A model generated the notes under the pieces. That model worked only from the letters and a program-made list of their open reading frames with translations. It did no database searches and was not told the DNA's origin. 64,000 nt of DNA from Actinomycetota bacterium (lineage in GTDB: Bacteria > Actinomycetota > Actinomycetes > Mycobacteriales > Mycobacteriaceae): positions 446,097-510,096 of the forward strand of contig JAFDWN010000002.1 in the NCBI GenBank assembly GCA_018268465.1, given 5' to 3'. This document shows positions 61,185 to 64,000 of this stretch, in pieces. The translations under genes were made by a program, and so were the position numbers. Positions within the stretch are counted from its first letter, which is position 1, and each line of letters starts with the position of its first letter.

Positions 61185-61299
61185 GGGCTACCTCCTGACA
61201 GGTGTTAATTGGCCAGGCTAATGGATCAGGACCGGGGGCCGGGGAGCAGGTGCCGGGAGCCGACCGGGCGGTGGCGCCCCCGGTCGCCCTTGACGGGCA

Positions 61300-61338
61300 T
61301 GTCACTTAGTGACAGTCTGGCCTTGTCACTAAGTGACA
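61300..61338. promoter_or_regulatory. Twin palindromic operator between thiolase-like and tetR genes
   Basis: TGTCACTTAGTGACA (61300-61314) and TGTCACTAAGTGACA (61324-61338) are two 15-bp palindromes with centres 24 bp apart, each the reverse complement of the other. TTGACG (61290-61295) next to the first could be a -35 box. They lie just before the TetR start and 116-154 bp from the thiolase-like start, a suitable position for control of both. Confidence 0.75.
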
Positions 61339-61346
61339 GAGAGGGG

Positions 61347-61997
61347 GTGGATTCCCGAATCGACGTGCTCAACGAGAAGTCCGCCCGGGCGCGGCTGACC
61401 GTGTCCCGGCTCGCCGCGGCCTTGTTCTGGGAGCGCGGTGTCGCCGCGGCGAGCGGGGACGACATCGCTGCTGCGGCGGGGCTTTCGACGCGGACGATCT
61501 GGCGTTACTTCCGGACCAAGGAGAGTTGTGTCGAGCCCTTGCTCGCGAAGTCGGCCGACCGCTTCCTGGCCTCGATGTGCCGCTGGCCGCCCGAGCTGTC
61601 CCTCGCGGAACACCTTGCGGTAGACATCATCCGGCATCCACTGAGCCCGCAGGACATCGAGGACGAGCTCAGCGCGATGCGGATCGCCACCATGACGGGG
61701 TCGGAACCCGCATTGCGCACCGCCTACCTGATGGTCCACGACCGGATGGAAGCCGGCCTCATCCCGGTGATCGCCGGCCGGCTGGGCCTGCCCGACGGCG
61801 ACCTCACAGTGCGCCTGTGCGCCGCCGCAGTGACCGGAGCCTTCCGTGTCATCGACGAGGACGTCAGCAAGGCGGTGATCATCGACGGCAAGTCCGTGAG
61901 CCAGTCGGAGGCGTTGGCGCTGATGGACCGCGCCATCCGGGAAGCCACCAACGGCCGCCTGGGCGGTCCGGTGCCGGGGATCACCGAACATCCCTGA
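61347..61997 (+). CDS. TetR-family transcriptional regulator
   Basis: A 216-residue regulator. N-terminal HTH: RLTVSRLAAALFWERGVAAA, SGDDIAAAAGLSTRTIWRYF, then RTKESCVEPLL; the C-terminal ligand domain follows. GTG 61347 is preferred because a longer frame from ATG 61299 would translate through the twin palindromes (MSLSDSLALSLSDRE); GTG 61365 is also possible. The operator immediately upstream argues for autorepression and control of the divergent thiolase-like gene. The ligand is probably an acyl-CoA or related lipid, by context only. Confidence 0.85.
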   Translation: MDSRIDVLNEKSARARLTVSRLAAALFWERGVAAASGDDIAAAAGLSTRTIWRYFRTKESCVEPLLAKSADRFLASMCRWPPELSLAEHLAVDIIRHPLSPQDIEDELSAMRIATMTGSEPALRTAYLMVHDRMEAGLIPVIAGRLGLPDGDLTVRLCAAAVTGAFRVIDEDVSKAVIIDGKSVSQSEALALMDRAIREATNGRLGGPVPGITEHP

Positions 61998-62082
61998 CCA
62001 CAACACAATACGCATGACGAGCCCCCACCCCCGGAGGCCCGGGAGGCACGTTCGTGCCGAACACGACCCGAAAGGACGCGCT

Positions 62083-63963
<1,881 letters not shown>

Positions 63964-64000
63964 GGTCCCTTTTCCGGCGCGAGCAGACGCAAAGGTGCCC

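Overview
The window looks like chromosomal DNA of a fast-growing mycobacterium (Mycolicibacterium type). It is GC-rich, and it carries a near-canonical MspA porin, mprA-mprB-pepD-moaB2, a PE-PPE domain protein, perM and an accD2-accA2-fadE-echA7 block. The gene order from about 19.8 to 59.6 kb follows, from memory, the Rv0996-to-Rv0953c neighbourhood of M. tuberculosis. This sets a conserved backbone (19.8-64 kb) apart from an accessory left third (1-19.7 kb).

Left edge (1-3.3 kb): a truncated quinone-oxidoreductase-like gene, an Old Yellow Enzyme gene broken by a one-base frameshift near its 3' end, a NemR-like palindrome, a decayed TetR tail and a membrane protein.

The next part (3,373-19,770) is bounded by a perfect 52-bp direct repeat. 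The right copy is the 3' part of an intact tRNA-Ala(CGC) gene and the left copy is a 3' tRNA fragment, the classic footprint of an integrated element. No integrase remains. Cargo: a GMC oxidoreductase-aldehyde dehydrogenase-LysE exporter operon; a CstA-type transporter with its YbdD-like partner; a methyltransferase; a SARP/AAA regulator; a complete IS630-family insertion sequence; and a defence-like end with a DUF4062 protein, a toxin-antitoxin pair with a palindromic operator, and a wrecked Wadjet (JetB-JetC-JetD) system. A 41-bp element in front of both the GMC operon and cstA suggests that they are co-regulated.

Backbone 19.8-33 kb: tRNA-Ala, glpR, rimJ, glp/moeA1 and galU (the gephyrin-like divisome pair with neighbours), 5-formyl-THF cyclo-ligase, ruc (zinc-ribbon chaperone behind a CIRCE box), a SAF-domain protein, mscL, the mspA-type porin, a 51-aa protein, moaB2, pepD, mprB, mprA and rpmF.

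Backbone 33-43.6 kb: a lipoprotein, then a translationally coupled acyl-CoA operon (AtuA-like, fadE13, accD2, accA2, fadE12, echA7), a SnoaL-like protein and a DUF1707 protein, closed by back-to-back terminators.

Backbone 43.7-64 kb: a secreted internal-repeat protein, a PE-PPE hydrolase-like protein, a VWA/MoxR-ATPase pair, a degenerate GGDEF membrane protein, purH-purN-perM with a DUF5336 protein, sfnG (dimethylsulfone monooxygenase), an F420-type luciferase-like oxidoreductase, a thiolase-like protein divergent from a TetR regulator across twin palindromes, and an S9 peptidase.

Starts were chosen by ribosome-binding site, family length and overlaps, so several differ from the longest open frame. 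All family calls come from reading motifs without database searches.
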